A stretch of 64,000 nt of DNA from Actinomycetes bacterium. GTDB lineage: Bacteria > Actinomycetota > Acidimicrobiia > Acidimicrobiales > Acidimicrobiaceae. The stretch covers positions 22,536-86,535 of the forward strand of contig JAJZBG010000006.1 of NCBI GenBank assembly GCA_021799035.1. The letters are read 5' to 3'. Shown here piece after piece: positions 17,123-25,747 of this stretch. The notes beneath the pieces were generated by a model. That model was not told the origin of the DNA and made no database searches. It saw only the letters and a list, made by a program, of their open reading frames with translations. Positions within the stretch are counted from its first letter, which is position 1. Each line of letters starts with the position of its first letter. The position numbers and the translations under genes are program-made.

Positions 17123-19975
17123 TTAGAGGCGAGTCATCTCAACAACATTGATATCAGCACCGGCCGTTTCAAAGAGTCTGATTGCATCGGGCTTGGCGCA
17201 GAAATAGAGGATCTGGCGATACTTCGCCACCGACGCAAGCTCCGAAGCAAGCCCTTGGGCACGTTCGATATCAGCGTTCACCATTACATCATCCATCAAC
17301 AGAGGCAAATCAAGTGCGTTCGGCCTCTCGACTAAAGCGAGCCGGATGGAGATGTACAGCTGTTCTCTGGTGCCCCTCGAAAGGTCCGAGTCCAACACAT
17401 CTTCTCCCGATTCATTCCGGGCGAAGATTGCGTCACCTTTAGGTCCTTGCTTTTTGAAAACCGAAGTGTATCTGCCCTGAGTAACCCTCGAGAATATTTC
17501 TGAAGAGATTCTCAACAGCTCAGGCTGGTGCAGCTCTTCGAACCGCACGCTCGCCGCAGAGAGCAAGTGCCTTGCTAACACACTTGCGCGTAGCCGCTCG
17601 GCAATCTCCTCCGCTTCAAGCCGTAGCGTTTCGACCAGAGCTTGAGCCTCGACCACCGAGCTGCTCGTTTCAAGCCGCTTTTCCTCGGCTCTAATCTCCG
17701 CTTCCGTGCCCAACAACCTGTCTCTCTCATCTTGTAGCTCGCCAGCAGTTTTGCCTAGCGAACTAACAGATTCCTCAACGGCTAACCGGCCGCTCTCGAA
17801 ATGTGGACGGATCTCCTCAAAATCCACTCCAAAGACTGACTCCGCAGAACGCAGGAACATGATCTTTTCAGCTCGCTTGCGATCGTAGTTTCGGAACAGG
17901 GAAAGGAGGTCTTCGTTGAGGGATGCGTGGTCGAATCCGCTCCCGTCCAACAGATCGTCCAATCGCCGCACATGCGTTTCCAACTCGCCAGAAAGCTTCT
18001 TCAGCTCTGCTTTGTTAGCCTTCGTATCTCGATCCAGCGTCTCTGCTTGAGACCAAATCTCCCGCATTGACGACAGTCTCTCCATCAATCCTGCGATCAC
18101 CACGTCGAGATGATCTGGAGTGGGGTCGCTAGGAAGTGCGATCTCGGCGAAGTCGGCTTGGAGCAGAGACACAAGGTCTCCCTTTCTATCTTCGACCTTT
18201 GCTTTCGATCTTGCGACAGCTCTTTCAAGCTTCTCCTTGTCAGAAACGGAACGCATCAGGTGCAACAGCCCCTCTACCTTTTGACTGAGCATCTCGAGGG
18301 TTTCAGATCGGTCGATATTTGGCATGAATGCCGTCAATATTGTGGCGATCCTTTCAGTTTCAGAATGAAAGCCCGCAAGTGCTTCAATTTCTCTCCTCTC
18401 GGCTTGCAACTCCTCGAGTCGAATAAGAAGTTCGCGCTGTTCGAAACTTGCAATGCCCAGCTCGTCAAGCATTTGTTCACCTTTGCTGGTACTCCTCAAT
18501 TTGGATTCCCGTCCGCTTACAACAAGTGTCACAACAAAGGCTGCAGTAAAGAGGATGCCAACGGAAAGAAGAACTTCAATTAAACCGGTGATCACTTTCG
18601 TCGAATACAGGTATGCCACTATAACCAGACCCGTCAAAACCACCGTGCTGCCAAATATCAGTCCACGCTGCTTTTCAGTCTGACTAGGTGGGTGTGTTTC
18701 CCCTGCCAAATCGCTAAGTCTTCTAATGGCCGTCTCAACCTCGGCCTTCTTTGCCGCCAATTCGCCTACTGATGCGTGAAGCAGCGAAGAGCTGGAATAT
18801 TCACTCATCTGCCTTTCCAGGGAATCGAGGTTTCCTCCCAGCTTCTCCAGCGTTTCAATCGCATAGCTGGGACTGGATATGCCAGTGGAAATCTCTACCT
18901 CACCTTCTCGTGTCTGCAAATCTGCGATCATTCTCCCGATCTCCGACCTGGCGGCTTGGAGCTCGGCATTCTGTTCCAGTTCATCCTTTTGAAGCGCCAT
19001 GAGCTCGTTGCGAACATTCGAAGCCGTCAGGACCTTCTCTTGGCGATCCAACAAGCTCCTGTCGATTTCGAAGAGCTGCAACCGCATGGAAGCGGAAGCG
19101 AGTTTGGCTTCACTTTCCTCCACGGCTGCGCCGGTAGCGCGATAAAGCGCGAATGTGGACTCGATATCTCTAAGCAGTTCCGAAGACACCCCCGCCAACT
19201 TCGGGTGCTTCTCTAAGAACTCGGTCGCCTCTAGATAAGAGTTGTACTCGTTTCCCATGCGCAACACTTCGCCGAGCATTCGCTGCTGGTGCAAAACTGC
19301 CGCCTGTTCGCGCTCAAGGTCGGAGATCCTCTCCCTGATCCGGTCCCTTTCCTGGTACCGGCCAAGAAATGCCTCTTCGTCCAAGATTCTTGCCGCGAGT
19401 TCTTGCTCAGCATTCTCCAGCTCATCCAATGCCTTGCTCAACGACCTGGTTTTTGCCTCTCTTCCGGTGATCCTCTTGATTCTGTCGTCCAGCCGATCGA
19501 AAACGGAACTGATCGAGACTCCCTTGCCACTCGCTATTGCACCAAAGAGGTGCTCTGTGAGCACTCCGCTTCCGCTTGTGGTTCCCGCCAGCAACTGATC
19601 CAACCCAAAGCTGTACAGACTGGAGAACACCTCGTTTCCCCCGGTCCGGAGAGAGGGAAAAAGGCTGGAGATGTCTTTCTCAACCAAAACCCCATCAAGA
19701 TAGAGCCTCCTCTGCAGAGCGGCTCCCTTTTTCACGAGTTCGAGCAAGTAATCATCACCGCGATGGGTAAATTCAACACGGCCTAGAGGTCGTGCATCCC
19801 GGGACATTCTGGCGCTTGGAAACAGTGATTGCTCCAAGAACCCTTTTAGCTGTGACTTCCCTGCTTCATTTGGGCCGTACAGAACGTTCAACCCGCCAGT
19901 CAACTCCCCCATCATCGGAACGGCCAGATGCGACAGGGATCCGTAACTGTCCACCCAGATCGCACGGAATCTCAT
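17123..19975 (-). CDS. YhaN-like SMC-type ATPase with central membrane hairpin
   Basis: 950-residue AAA/SMC-like ATPase related to Bacillus YhaN and RecF/SbcC proteins. Walker A GPNEAGKS lies near residue 34, followed by FLEQSLFPS; Walker B LPLLMDDVMVNAD lies near residue 890, with the signature SRGTREQLYISIRLAL before it. Between them are long coiled coils (about 160-430 and 500-790). At about residues 435-490 two adjacent hydrophobic segments (around LTGLVIVAYLY and GILFTAAFVVTLVV) suggest a hairpin in the membrane, where SbcC would have a zinc hook. The gene overlaps yhaO by four bases (ATGA), so the two are translated together, probably as a nuclease complex for DNA ends. Confidence 0.85.
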   Translation of the reverse strand: MRFRAIWVDSYGSLSHLAVPMMGELTGGLNVLYGPNEAGKSQLKGFLEQSLFPSARMSRDARPLGRVEFTHRGDDYLLELVKKGAALQRRLYLDGVLVEKDISSLFPSLRTGGNEVFSSLYSFGLDQLLAGTTSGSGVLTEHLFGAIASGKGVSISSVFDRLDDRIKRITGREAKTRSLSKALDELENAEQELAARILDEEAFLGRYQERDRIRERISDLEREQAAVLHQQRMLGEVLRMGNEYNSYLEATEFLEKHPKLAGVSSELLRDIESTFALYRATGAAVEESEAKLASASMRLQLFEIDRSLLDRQEKVLTASNVRNELMALQKDELEQNAELQAARSEIGRMIADLQTREGEVEISTGISSPSYAIETLEKLGGNLDSLERQMSEYSSSSLLHASVGELAAKKAEVETAIRRLSDLAGETHPPSQTEKQRGLIFGSTVVLTGLVIVAYLYSTKVITGLIEVLLSVGILFTAAFVVTLVVSGRESKLRSTSKGEQMLDELGIASFEQRELLIRLEELQAERREIEALAGFHSETERIATILTAFMPNIDRSETLEMLSQKVEGLLHLMRSVSDKEKLERAVARSKAKVEDRKGDLVSLLQADFAEIALPSDPTPDHLDVVIAGLMERLSSMREIWSQAETLDRDTKANKAELKKLSGELETHVRRLDDLLDGSGFDHASLNEDLLSLFRNYDRKRAEKIMFLRSAESVFGVDFEEIRPHFESGRLAVEESVSSLGKTAGELQDERDRLLGTEAEIRAEEKRLETSSSVVEAQALVETLRLEAEEIAERLRASVLARHLLSAASVRFEELHQPELLRISSEIFSRVTQGRYTSVFKKQGPKGDAIFARNESGEDVLDSDLSRGTREQLYISIRLALVERPNALDLPLLMDDVMVNADIERAQGLASELASVAKYRQILYFCAKPDAIRLFETAGADINVVEMTRL

Positions 19976-21249
19976 CTGAAGCTCCCTCCGTTCAGCAGCT
20001 CAAACAGCAAGCGCTCTGCCGCGTCAAGGTCGCTCAGTCTCAGTGGCAAAGACTCGGCAATTCCCAGCCTTCGCACCTTTGCTGAAAGAGCGCTTCGGAG
20101 TTCCGTTTCAACCGAAATCTGAGTGAGCGCAGACTCATTGTTTCTCGATTCCCTAAACAGGTCTATTAGTTCGCCAACTACGTCGGAAAGCTCGACCAAT
20201 GCATCGAGACTCGCCGACGTCAGGAGGTGGCCATCCAGTTGGTCGAGAAATACCGGCGGATCAAGGTCTGCAAGCTCACTCTCCAATTCTTGGTGAAGAG
20301 AATCGAAGTCATCCTCCAAGCCGTAAAGCTCAGGTTCAAGAGTTCCAGTCAGATCGATCCTGACGACAAGTGGTTTCTCTCCAAGGGTTTGCCTGCTGCT
20401 TCTCAGCGCATCGACACATCCATCAACGAGCGCATTGAGCGTTCGGTAGCCCGTGACATCCAATCGAACCATCTCAAAGATCACCTCGGACAGAGGAATG
20501 AAGGAGTGGGAGACTCCTTGGTGTGCGACCTCCACCAGCTCGGCACCTTTAGGGCCTCGTTCGGAAGGCTTCATGTGGAGCCCCTGAATATTTCCTGGAT
20601 AGATGACCAAAGGCGATTCAAAAAGCACGCTGCGTTTGTGTATATGCCCGAGCGCCCAGTAATCATAGCCCTTGGTGATCAAATCCCCTAGGCTCGCCGG
20701 AGCGTAGTTTCCGTGCTCCTGCGAATTCCCGATGTTTGCGTGAAGCACCGCAATGGCAAACGAGTCGCTATCAGCCATTGGGAACAGCGATGCCAGGTTG
20801 CGTTGCTCATGCCGGCTTTGATAACTTACTCCGGTTATTTCAGCAAGCTTGGTGCCGTTGCGCTCAACGGCAAACCGTTCAGGCACAACAGGGAATCGAA
20901 CGACGTTTTCTGGCCAATCCACTGCAAACCTGCTGGATGACTCGATTGGATCGTGATTTCCAAAAGCGATGTAAACCATGATTCCATGACTCTCAAGACG
21001 CAAGAGCTGGCGCCTGAGCGCAAGCTGCGCTCGCGCACCCCGTTCGATCCCGTCATAGACGTCGCCAGACAATATGACGAAGTCAACGTCATTATCTATG
21101 GCAACATCGCAGAGCCTGGCGAAGGCACGAATCGATGCATCCAGAAGCAATCGCCTCAACGTCTCATTTTGACCCTCATGAAGCCGAAACGGCGAGTCAA
21201 GATGCAGATCAGCCGCATGGATGAACTTGAAGGGGAAAGGTATTCTCAT
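19972..21249 (-). CDS. YhaO/SbcD-like DNA repair metallophosphoesterase
   Basis: 425-residue calcineurin-like nuclease. All metal-binding motifs are present: FIHAADLHLDSP (D-x-H), ILSGDVYDG, FGNHDP, AVLHANIGN and ALGHIHKR. This is the Mre11/SbcD phosphoesterase core (residues about 8-230), with a C-terminal region of roughly 190 residues probably serving to bind the partner ATPase. It overlaps the YhaN-like gene by four bases downstream. Divergent from the CHAD gene with about 105 bases between. Confidence 0.87.
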   Translation of the reverse strand: MRIPFPFKFIHAADLHLDSPFRLHEGQNETLRRLLLDASIRAFARLCDVAIDNDVDFVILSGDVYDGIERGARAQLALRRQLLRLESHGIMVYIAFGNHDPIESSSRFAVDWPENVVRFPVVPERFAVERNGTKLAEITGVSYQSRHEQRNLASLFPMADSDSFAIAVLHANIGNSQEHGNYAPASLGDLITKGYDYWALGHIHKRSVLFESPLVIYPGNIQGLHMKPSERGPKGAELVEVAHQGVSHSFIPLSEVIFEMVRLDVTGYRTLNALVDGCVDALRSSRQTLGEKPLVVRIDLTGTLEPELYGLEDDFDSLHQELESELADLDPPVFLDQLDGHLLTSASLDALVELSDVVGELIDLFRESRNNESALTQISVETELRSALSAKVRRLGIAESLPLRLSDLDAAERLLFELLNGGSFR

Positions 21250-21354
21250 CTCTGTGTTGGTGGAAATACACTCATGAACGCAGATTAGCGCACGGCTATG
21301 ACCTTAGCCATGAATAAGAGCGTGAATGCAATTGCTGATCACTAGATTCAAATC

Positions 21355-22947
21355 ATGGCGTCTGCACGGGTCTCGCTTGTGTTTCCCAGGACCGACATCA
21401 AAATTCTCTCAGCGGCTTTCCACGGCCTGGCCCATCAGCCTGTTGTGGGTGCGCCAAGATCGGGCATCTTGAAACTCATGGATACCTTCGATTGGGCTCT
21501 TGATCGTCAAGACACACTGCTTCTTTTTTATGAGCACGACAAAACTGCCGAAGCAATCTTCCTTGGCCCTAGGCACACGGTTGTGACTGACCTGCGACTT
21601 TCAACGATCGATTGGATCGATCCAAGACGCCTGACGGAACCGGTTATGTCTAGGTTGCTTCTCAGTGCTATCGACAGGTCTTTGATTATTCAAGCGTCGA
21701 CTGCTGTCAATGCCGTCAGATTAGACTTCTTTGATTCGCAAGGAATGGCTGTGGTGGCGGCGTGGCTCTTTGAATTTCCCGAAATCGACCGATGCAGCAT
21801 CCTCTTGGCCAAGAAGCGGGGCCACCGGAAATTCGGAACTCAGATTGAAGCGCTGATACGGGACATGCTGGAAGGCCAGGGCATTTCTCCCGTGACGGGC
21901 GCCGATCCTTTCGACGTGATTCTCTACCGGCAGCACCGCTCAAAGCAAGATTACCAGTCTCGGTTTGCCCTAAGCCTAACGCCGTCTACTGAACTCTGCG
22001 TAGCCTTCGGCCAAGCGCTGCTTCAAGAGCAGCAACGCGCAAAGAGGAATGCCTTGTGGATAGGCCGCCATCCAGACTCAGAGTTCCTTCACGACCTGCG
22101 GGTTGCAATGAGACGAACTTCGTCCCTGGTGAAGATGCTCATGCCCATGCCGATGGCTTCGACCGTAGAGGTGACATGGCTCATCGCAGAACTTAAATAT
22201 TTCATTAGTGTCACGTCGCCTGTTCGAGACCTGGAGAACCTCGCCGGCCTGGTCAATAAGATCAGCAACGCGGGAAGAGCGTCGCCCGAGCTTGAACTGC
22301 TCGATTCCATTATGACGCAGGATCTGGAAACCAGATACAGGGAGCTGAGCGAACTCATCGGGTCCCCCAGATTCGAACATTTCATACTCAGCTGGGGCAG
22401 ACTGGCAAGAGATTCCCTCGCACTCTCACTAGGATCGGCGTTACCAGCGAACTTGACCGGCTTTGAATCCAAGGTCCGCAGTGGCAACTGCCATCTGCCT
22501 CCTCGATCCGCCGTCTCCGACTCTGCTCGTCTTCTTCTTCTCAGGTCGGGTCGCTCGCTGACAAGAAAGGCGAAGAAAGCCAGACCTTCCATGACTCCTG
22601 AATCACTGCACGCACTGCGCAAACAGGCAAAGACTATTCGCTATCTCCTTGAGTTCTATGAGTCAGTTCTCGATCCAAGAGCAGTCAGTAAATCTATTGA
22701 GGCGATGAAGAGGCTCCAAGACGCTTTGGGACAACATCAAGATAGCCATGTGCAGGCTGAGCAACTAGAAAGCTTGTGCAAGAGCCATTCGATGCCAAAA
22801 GAGAGCGTGCAAATTGTATTTGATGTTCTTGAGCGGAACAAACGAGCCGCGCTCAAGAACTTTGCTACCGAAATAGAGCTTCTCTCCGGCAGAAGACTGT
22901 CTTATGAGCTAGAGTCTGCAACAACTCCAAGGAGAAGCAGCCGATGA
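21355..22947 (+). CDS. CHAD-domain protein with unusual N-terminal domain
   Basis: 530 residues. The C-terminal part (about 200-510) is a CHAD domain: basic helices with conserved His, Arg and Lys in FLHDLRVAMRRTSSLVK (about 242), LHALRKQAKTIRYLLEFY (about 418) and MKRLQDALGQHQDSHVQ (about 455). CHAD domains bind inorganic polyphosphate and are found on polyphosphate granules. The first 200 residues do not show the ExExK motif of a CYTH triphosphatase, the usual fusion partner, and are unrecognised. The stop codon overlaps the start of the ParA gene (ATGA), an intimate translational link. Function as polyphosphate-binding protein is inferred from the domain. Confidence 0.82.
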   Translation: MASARVSLVFPRTDIKILSAAFHGLAHQPVVGAPRSGILKLMDTFDWALDRQDTLLLFYEHDKTAEAIFLGPRHTVVTDLRLSTIDWIDPRRLTEPVMSRLLLSAIDRSLIIQASTAVNAVRLDFFDSQGMAVVAAWLFEFPEIDRCSILLAKKRGHRKFGTQIEALIRDMLEGQGISPVTGADPFDVILYRQHRSKQDYQSRFALSLTPSTELCVAFGQALLQEQQRAKRNALWIGRHPDSEFLHDLRVAMRRTSSLVKMLMPMPMASTVEVTWLIAELKYFISVTSPVRDLENLAGLVNKISNAGRASPELELLDSIMTQDLETRYRELSELIGSPRFEHFILSWGRLARDSLALSLGSALPANLTGFESKVRSGNCHLPPRSAVSDSARLLLLRSGRSLTRKAKKARPSMTPESLHALRKQAKTIRYLLEFYESVLDPRAVSKSIEAMKRLQDALGQHQDSHVQAEQLESLCKSHSMPKESVQIVFDVLERNKRAALKNFATEIELLSGRRLSYELESATTPRRSSR

Positions 22948-23696
22948 AGATTCTGTCCCTATGCAACATAAAGGGCGGGGTCGGCAAGACCACCTTCGCC
23001 GTGAATATCGCCTATCATGCATCGCAGGCAGGAATTAACACCCTACTCTGGGATCTCGATCCACAAGGATCCGCCACCTACCTCTTGCGAGTGAAACCTA
23101 AGCTCAAAGCGGACGCTTCGGACTTTGTGGCAGGCAAGAGTTCTATAGCCAAGTCGATCAATGAGACGCATTGGCCGCTTCTGGATGTTCTCCCGGCAGA
23201 ATTTGGTCTTCGCCGGCTGCCATCTCTACTGGAAGAGCGCAAGCACCACTCAGCAAGGCTTTCCAAGTCCGCACGGGCTTTCGCGTCTGGATACGACCTC
23301 GTGGTGGTAGATAGTGCACCGGAAGCGTCGGCGGTGAGCGAGAATATACTAAACCTCTCAGACCTGATCCTTGTCCCGGTGATTCCCAACCAGTTGTCGA
23401 TCAAGACGTTTGAGAAGCTTTTGGATTTTGCTGAAAGAGCAGCAGCCAGAAAGCCTAGAATAGTTGCGGCATTCAACATGGTGGATAGAAGAAGGCAACT
23501 CCACAAACAGCTCCTCAATGCTCACATCGGGTACGATGCCAGATTCCTCAGAAGCTACGTTCCGGCATCCTCAGCTATAGAGCTGATGGCCCGCAACAGA
23601 GCTCCCCTGAGTGCATTCAACGCGCGATCAGTCGGCTCAACATCCTTCGTCGAACTCACCAGCGAGGCACTCTCAGTGCTGGGCACTATCCGCTAG
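22944..23696 (+). CDS. ParA/MinD-family ATPase coupled to CHAD gene
   Basis: 250-residue P-loop ATPase of the ParA family, which position DNA or protein cargo by dynamic patterning. The deviant Walker A is NIKGGVGKTTFAVN (residues about 8-20) with the signature Lys at the first position, DLDPQGSA near residue 40, and Walker B LVVVDSAPEASAVSEN near residue 118. No ParB gene and no parS-like inverted repeat is adjacent; no N-terminal DNA-binding extension. Because translation is coupled to the CHAD protein, an orphan cargo-positioning role, perhaps for polyphosphate granules, is more likely than chromosome partition. That is inference. Confidence 0.88.
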   Translation: MKILSLCNIKGGVGKTTFAVNIAYHASQAGINTLLWDLDPQGSATYLLRVKPKLKADASDFVAGKSSIAKSINETHWPLLDVLPAEFGLRRLPSLLEERKHHSARLSKSARAFASGYDLVVVDSAPEASAVSENILNLSDLILVPVIPNQLSIKTFEKLLDFAERAAARKPRIVAAFNMVDRRRQLHKQLLNAHIGYDARFLRSYVPASSAIELMARNRAPLSAFNARSVGSTSFVELTSEALSVLGTIR

Positions 23697-23697
23697 C

Positions 23698-24192
23698 TCA
23701 ACTCCCGGGAAGAAGCTCCAGCTCCTTGAGCTGAGCGAGGTGCTCTCCCAAATGAGCTATGAGATGCTTAGAGATCAGGTCTCTGACGGTGATTTGGCCA
23801 TCCGATAAGTGGGTCACAGTCAAATTAAGGTCGCTTGGTTCCAACGCTGCGAGAAATCCGGCCGTCTTTCCAATTTCGAGGGTGAGGCGGTCTATGAGAT
23901 CTGGCGTCGTGAGCGTCGACAACATCTCGATTCTGCGACTTCGTTCCTCACCAAGGGGAGAACGTCCCAAAACTCTGGATCCCGGCCTCCGGAGCCCATC
24001 CTCTAGGTCATTTCTCCAGAATTCGCACCATTCAGCCATATGTGCGACTATTTGTTTCGAGTCCCACCCTTCATGGTGAGTGCCGTTAGTGCGGCTTCTG
24101 CCCCTGGGAAGTCCGGCTTCGAGCAGTTCAACTAGCTCCTCGGAAATGAGGTCGAATTCAAACAGCAGGTCAGAACCTGTAGCTTCAGCCAT
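23698..24192 (-). CDS. DinB-superfamily protein
   Basis: 164-residue four-helix-bundle protein of the DinB/YfiT/maleylpyruvate-isomerase-like superfamily. Conserved features are WDSKQIVAHMAEWCEFWRND (about residues 43-62), with a metal-type His, and the C-terminal ISKHLIAHLGEHLAQL with the H-x3-H pair that completes a metal site. Many such actinobacterial proteins are thiol-dependent (mycothiol or bacillithiol) S-transferases; that role is not shown here. It converges with parA: only one base separates the two stop codons. Confidence 0.75.
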   Translation of the reverse strand: MAEATGSDLLFEFDLISEELVELLEAGLPRGRSRTNGTHHEGWDSKQIVAHMAEWCEFWRNDLEDGLRRPGSRVLGRSPLGEERSRRIEMLSTLTTPDLIDRLTLEIGKTAGFLAALEPSDLNLTVTHLSDGQITVRDLISKHLIAHLGEHLAQLKELELLPGS

Positions 24193-24276
24193 CGAAATGT
24201 CCTTTCACGCTCGTTCGGTACAAACTTGAAGCAGAAATAACTAACACTTCGTTGTGGTTACTAGCTATCTTATTAC

Positions 24277-24795
24277 ATGGCTATTTACGCACTCGGTGAA
24301 AACGTCCCGAAAATCCATTCAAGCGCTTACGTTCATCCAGACGCCACTGTAATAGGAGATGTTGAAGTTGGAGAGAATTCGTCGATCTGGCCATCCTCCG
24401 TTGTGCGTGCTGACTACGGCACCATTGTAATTGGTCGGGATACTTCGATACAGGACGGCACAGTGATTCATGCCACCGCCGGCCTTGTGACCAGCATCGG
24501 TTCCCGATGCGTGGTTGGTCATCTCGCCCATCTCGAAGGATGTACTGTTGAAGATGATGTCTTGATTGGATCCGGCTCAATTGTGCTACACCGAGCAGTG
24601 ATCGAGCGACATTCCCTTGTTGGGGCTAATTCAGTGGTCACGAACGATATGCGAGTTCCCTCCTTCGCTATGGCTTTAGGCGTGCCGGCGAAGATTTTGC
24701 CCGACCGAATCAAAGAAGGAAGCTTCTCAGTAATTGTTGAGAACTATATCAAGAATGGCAAAAGATACAAAGCCGAGCTAAGACGTATCGAGTGA
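24277..24795 (+). CDS. Gamma-class carbonic anhydrase-like hexapeptide protein
   Basis: 172-residue left-handed beta-helix protein with hexapeptide repeats. Zinc ligands of the gamma carbonic anhydrase family are visible as the His in DGTVIHATAG and the pair in VVGHLAHLEGC. It may hydrate CO2 or be one of the many homologues with no measured activity (YrdA/PaaY type). ATG start at 24277; a TATCTTATT -10-like stretch is immediately upstream. Its last 18 bases overlap, tail to tail, the 3' end of the ABC ATPase gene. Confidence 0.88.
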   Translation: MAIYALGENVPKIHSSAYVHPDATVIGDVEVGENSSIWPSSVVRADYGTIVIGRDTSIQDGTVIHATAGLVTSIGSRCVVGHLAHLEGCTVEDDVLIGSGSIVLHRAVIERHSLVGANSVVTNDMRVPSFAMALGVPAKILPDRIKEGSFSVIVENYIKNGKRYKAELRRIE

Positions 24796-25581
24796 GGTCA
24801 CGAATCCCCTGTATCGGCCAGAATGTTTGTCGACCTCAAGTGGGATGTCAAACGCTTCCGAAAGGGTCTTGCCTGTCAGCACCTCGTTTGCCCTTCCCAG
24901 TGCGACAATCTTGCCTCGTTTGAGAACTAGCGCGTGAGTAGTAGACCGGGGAACGTCTTCAAGACGGTGGGTGATCATCACAAGGGCAAGGCTAGGGTGC
25001 TCGCCCAGCAGGATCTCGAGCCGTTCCAGGAAGCGCTCTCTGGCCCCCATATCCAATCCAGATGTTGGCTCATCCAAAAGAAGTAGCCGAGGCTCTGACA
25101 TCAATGCCCGGGCTGTCATGACTTGCTGGCGTTCACCCGCAGATAGCGTGGAAAACAACCTCTGGGAAAGCTTCTCTGCCCCAGCTAGTCGGAGAAGCTT
25201 GATAGCCCTCTCGAGATCCGCATCGGTATATGTCCTCCACCATGGCGCCAGATCCCCGTATATGCCAGTCAAGATCACCTCGTCAACCGATAGGTCCCGT
25301 CGAAACTGCTCCGCAATGGATCCGGAACTGATGCCGATACGCTGTCGCAGCTTTCTCATGTCTGTGCGGCCTAAGGTTTCTCCCAACACGACCGCCGTTC
25401 CTGACGATGGCCGAGAGCGTGCTGCTCCCAGTTGAAATAGCGAAGTCTTTCCGGCACCGTTCTGCCCCAGGACGACCCAATGCTCACCGGGAAATACCCT
25501 GAACGACACCTCAGCCAAGACAGGGTTGCCATCCAAAATGAGTCCGATGTTGTCAAAATCAATTACAGCTTCTTCGGCCAA
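24778..25581 (-). CDS. ABC transporter ATP-binding protein, no partner permease
   Basis: 267-residue ABC ATPase: Walker A GQNGAGKTSLF (about 38-48), signature LSAGERQQVMTARAL (about 143), Walker B RLLLLDEPTSGLD (about 163), switch His in MITHRLEDVP. It resembles YlmA/ModF-type stand-alone ATPases that are active with unknown membrane partners. No permease or binding protein lies beside it. It overlaps the carbonic anhydrase gene by 18 bases at the 3' end. Confidence 0.88.
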   Translation of the reverse strand: MAEEAVIDFDNIGLILDGNPVLAEVSFRVFPGEHWVVLGQNGAGKTSLFQLGAARSRPSSGTAVVLGETLGRTDMRKLRQRIGISSGSIAEQFRRDLSVDEVILTGIYGDLAPWWRTYTDADLERAIKLLRLAGAEKLSQRLFSTLSAGERQQVMTARALMSEPRLLLLDEPTSGLDMGARERFLERLEILLGEHPSLALVMITHRLEDVPRSTTHALVLKRGKIVALGRANEVLTGKTLSEAFDIPLEVDKHSGRYRGFVTSLDTS

Positions 25582-25747
25582 ATCTCAAAACTTTCATCAC
25601 TATCTGGTCACTAGAACCTTAGTCTTGGTAGCTCTTGGCGCCGCCATCTGAAAGCCGCAAGCTGAAAGCGCGACTATTTGTGCAGTGCCTAGTTTTCATT
25701 GGTTATTACAGCTCGGCTGCCGGCTCTGTTGGTGATATGGATCGCAT

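Noticed and set aside
22944..23696. Chromosome-partition parA
   Set aside because: No parB, parS, gidB, rnpA or dnaA neighbours; coupling to CHAD favours an orphan ParA.
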